Of a stretch of 64,000 nt of DNA, positions 63,046 to 64,000 are shown piece by piece. Source of the stretch: Balanoglossus misakiensis (taxonomy: Eukaryota > Hemichordata); NCBI GenBank assembly GCA_040954595.2, contig CM082585.2:9734001-9798000 (forward strand), in the 5' to 3' direction. Numbering within the stretch: position 1 is the stretch's first letter; every line of letters starts with the position of its first letter. The notes beneath the pieces were generated by a model, which made no database searches, was not told the DNA's origin, and worked only from the letters and a program-made list of their open reading frames with translations. Made by a program: the position numbers and the translations under genes.

Positions 63046-64000
63046 AAAATTTCTTCATTTTTTGAAGAAAATCATATGTTATAGCTAATGAAAATCATCA
63101 AAAAATGACAATTTTTCGACTTTGCGAATTTTCAAAATTTCTTCATTTTTTGAAAAAATCATGGGTTATAGCTCATGATTTTTATCAAAAAATGACAATT
63201 TTTCGACTTTGCGAATTTTCAAAATTTCTTCAATTTTTGAAAAAATCATGGGTTATAGCTCATGAAAATCATCAAAAAATGACAATTTTTCGACTTTGCG
63301 AATTTTCAAAATTTCTTCATTTTTTGAAAAAATCATGGGTTATAGCTCATGATTTTTATCAAAAAATGACAATTTTTCGACTTTGCGAATTTTCAAAATT
63401 TCTTCAATTTTTGAAAAAATCATGGGTTATAGCTCATGATTTTTATCAAAAAATGACAATTTTTCGACTTTGCGAATTTTCAAAATTTCTTCATTTTTTG
63501 AAAAAATCATGGGTTATAGCTCATGATTTTTATCAAAAAATCACAATTTTTCGACTTTGCGAATTTTCAAAATTTCTTCATTTTTTGAAAAAATCATGGG
63601 TTATAGCTTATGAAAATCATCAAAAAATGACAATTTTTCGACTTTGCGAATTTTCAAAATTTCTTCAATTTTTGAAAAAATCATGGGTTATAGCTCATGA
63701 TTTTTATCAAAAAATCACAATTTTTCGACTTTGCGAATTTTCAAAATTTCTTCATTTTTTGAAAAAATCATGGGTTATAGCTCATGATTTTTATCAAAAA
63801 ATGACAATTTTTCGACTTTGCGAATTTTCAAAATTTCTTCATTTTTTGAAAAAATCATGGGTTATAGCTCATGATTTTTATCAAAAAATGACAATTTTTC
63901 GACTTTGCGAATTTTCAAAATTTCTTCATTTTTTGAAAAAATCATGGGTTATAGCTCATGATTTTTATCAAAAAATCACAATTTTTCGACTTTGCGAATT
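63046..64000. repeat. 87-bp tandem satellite, about 11 copies, runs off the window
   Basis: The marker CGACTTTGCG recurs at exactly 87-base steps (63117, 63204, 63291, 63378 and onward). The first copy is the most diverged, as at an array edge. Copies differ at a few fixed sites: CATGAAAATCATC or CATGATTTTTATC, TTCATTTTT or TTCAATTTT, and ATGACAA or ATCACAA. In most copies TTGAAAAAATCATG pairs with CATGATTTTTATCAA across a 10-base loop, so each monomer can form a hairpin. Confidence 0.97.

Noticed and set aside
1-64000. CRISPR arrays, bacterial operons, phage genes, rRNA or tRNA genes
   Set aside because: I looked for spaced direct repeats, tightly packed bacterial-type genes and tRNA A/B boxes with cloverleaf pairing and saw none; the spliced genes show eukaryotic DNA.

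Overview
This window is nuclear DNA from an animal. Its genes are split by many short introns (about 80 bp to 1 kb) with GT-AG borders. Each reading frame continues in phase across the splice sites, and intergenic DNA is rich in microsatellites and small fold-back elements. The gene set (a tailless/PNR-type nuclear receptor with an unusual P-box, FAM124, CEP19, EMSY, ANKRD39, a cytosolic sulfotransferase and a FATP-type acyl-CoA synthetase) fits an invertebrate deuterostome. A cephalochordate (amphioxus) is my first guess and a hemichordate the second; this is inference from gene content, with no species-specific marker.

Layout. 1-8232: no supported gene; one possible first exon near 5.3 kb. 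8233-11075 (+): seven-exon cytosolic sulfotransferase, complete at 298 codons, followed by a small fold-back element. 12244-15897 (+): nine-exon SLC27A/FATP-type very-long-chain acyl-CoA synthetase, complete at 622 codons. 16735-19916 (-): five exons of an NR2E-type nuclear receptor (DNA-binding domain, hinge, ligand-binding domain); its first exon is not found. 20-30.7 kb: mostly non-coding, with a 617-bp fold-back element, triplet microsatellites and a housekeeping-like promoter at 27.1 kb that has no assigned gene. 30734-32402 (-): two coding exons of FAM124. 32.4-45.8 kb: mostly non-coding, with an orphan GC-rich ORF at 37 kb and a (TACTG)n array at 35.4 kb. 45826-46314 (-) CEP19 and 47669-55192 (+) EMSY are divergent, with YY1- and NRF1-like sites between them. 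55.6-56.2 kb (-): probable 3' end of an unidentified gene convergent with EMSY. 59274-61445 (+): ANKRD39. 63046-64000: an 87-bp satellite that runs off the window.

The most notable points are two. First, the EMSY gene model continues past the conserved vertebrate C-terminus into a bromodomain, so the predicted protein is ENT...bromodomain. Second, the 87-bp satellite monomer at the right edge shares a motif block with the centre of the fold-back transposon 37 kb away, and each monomer encodes a hairpin. There is no evidence of an operon or a shared pathway. The sulfotransferase and acyl-CoA synthetase are both small-molecule/lipid enzymes on one strand, but I see nothing that links them functionally. 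All gene models are read from sequence by eye and are not supported by transcripts.
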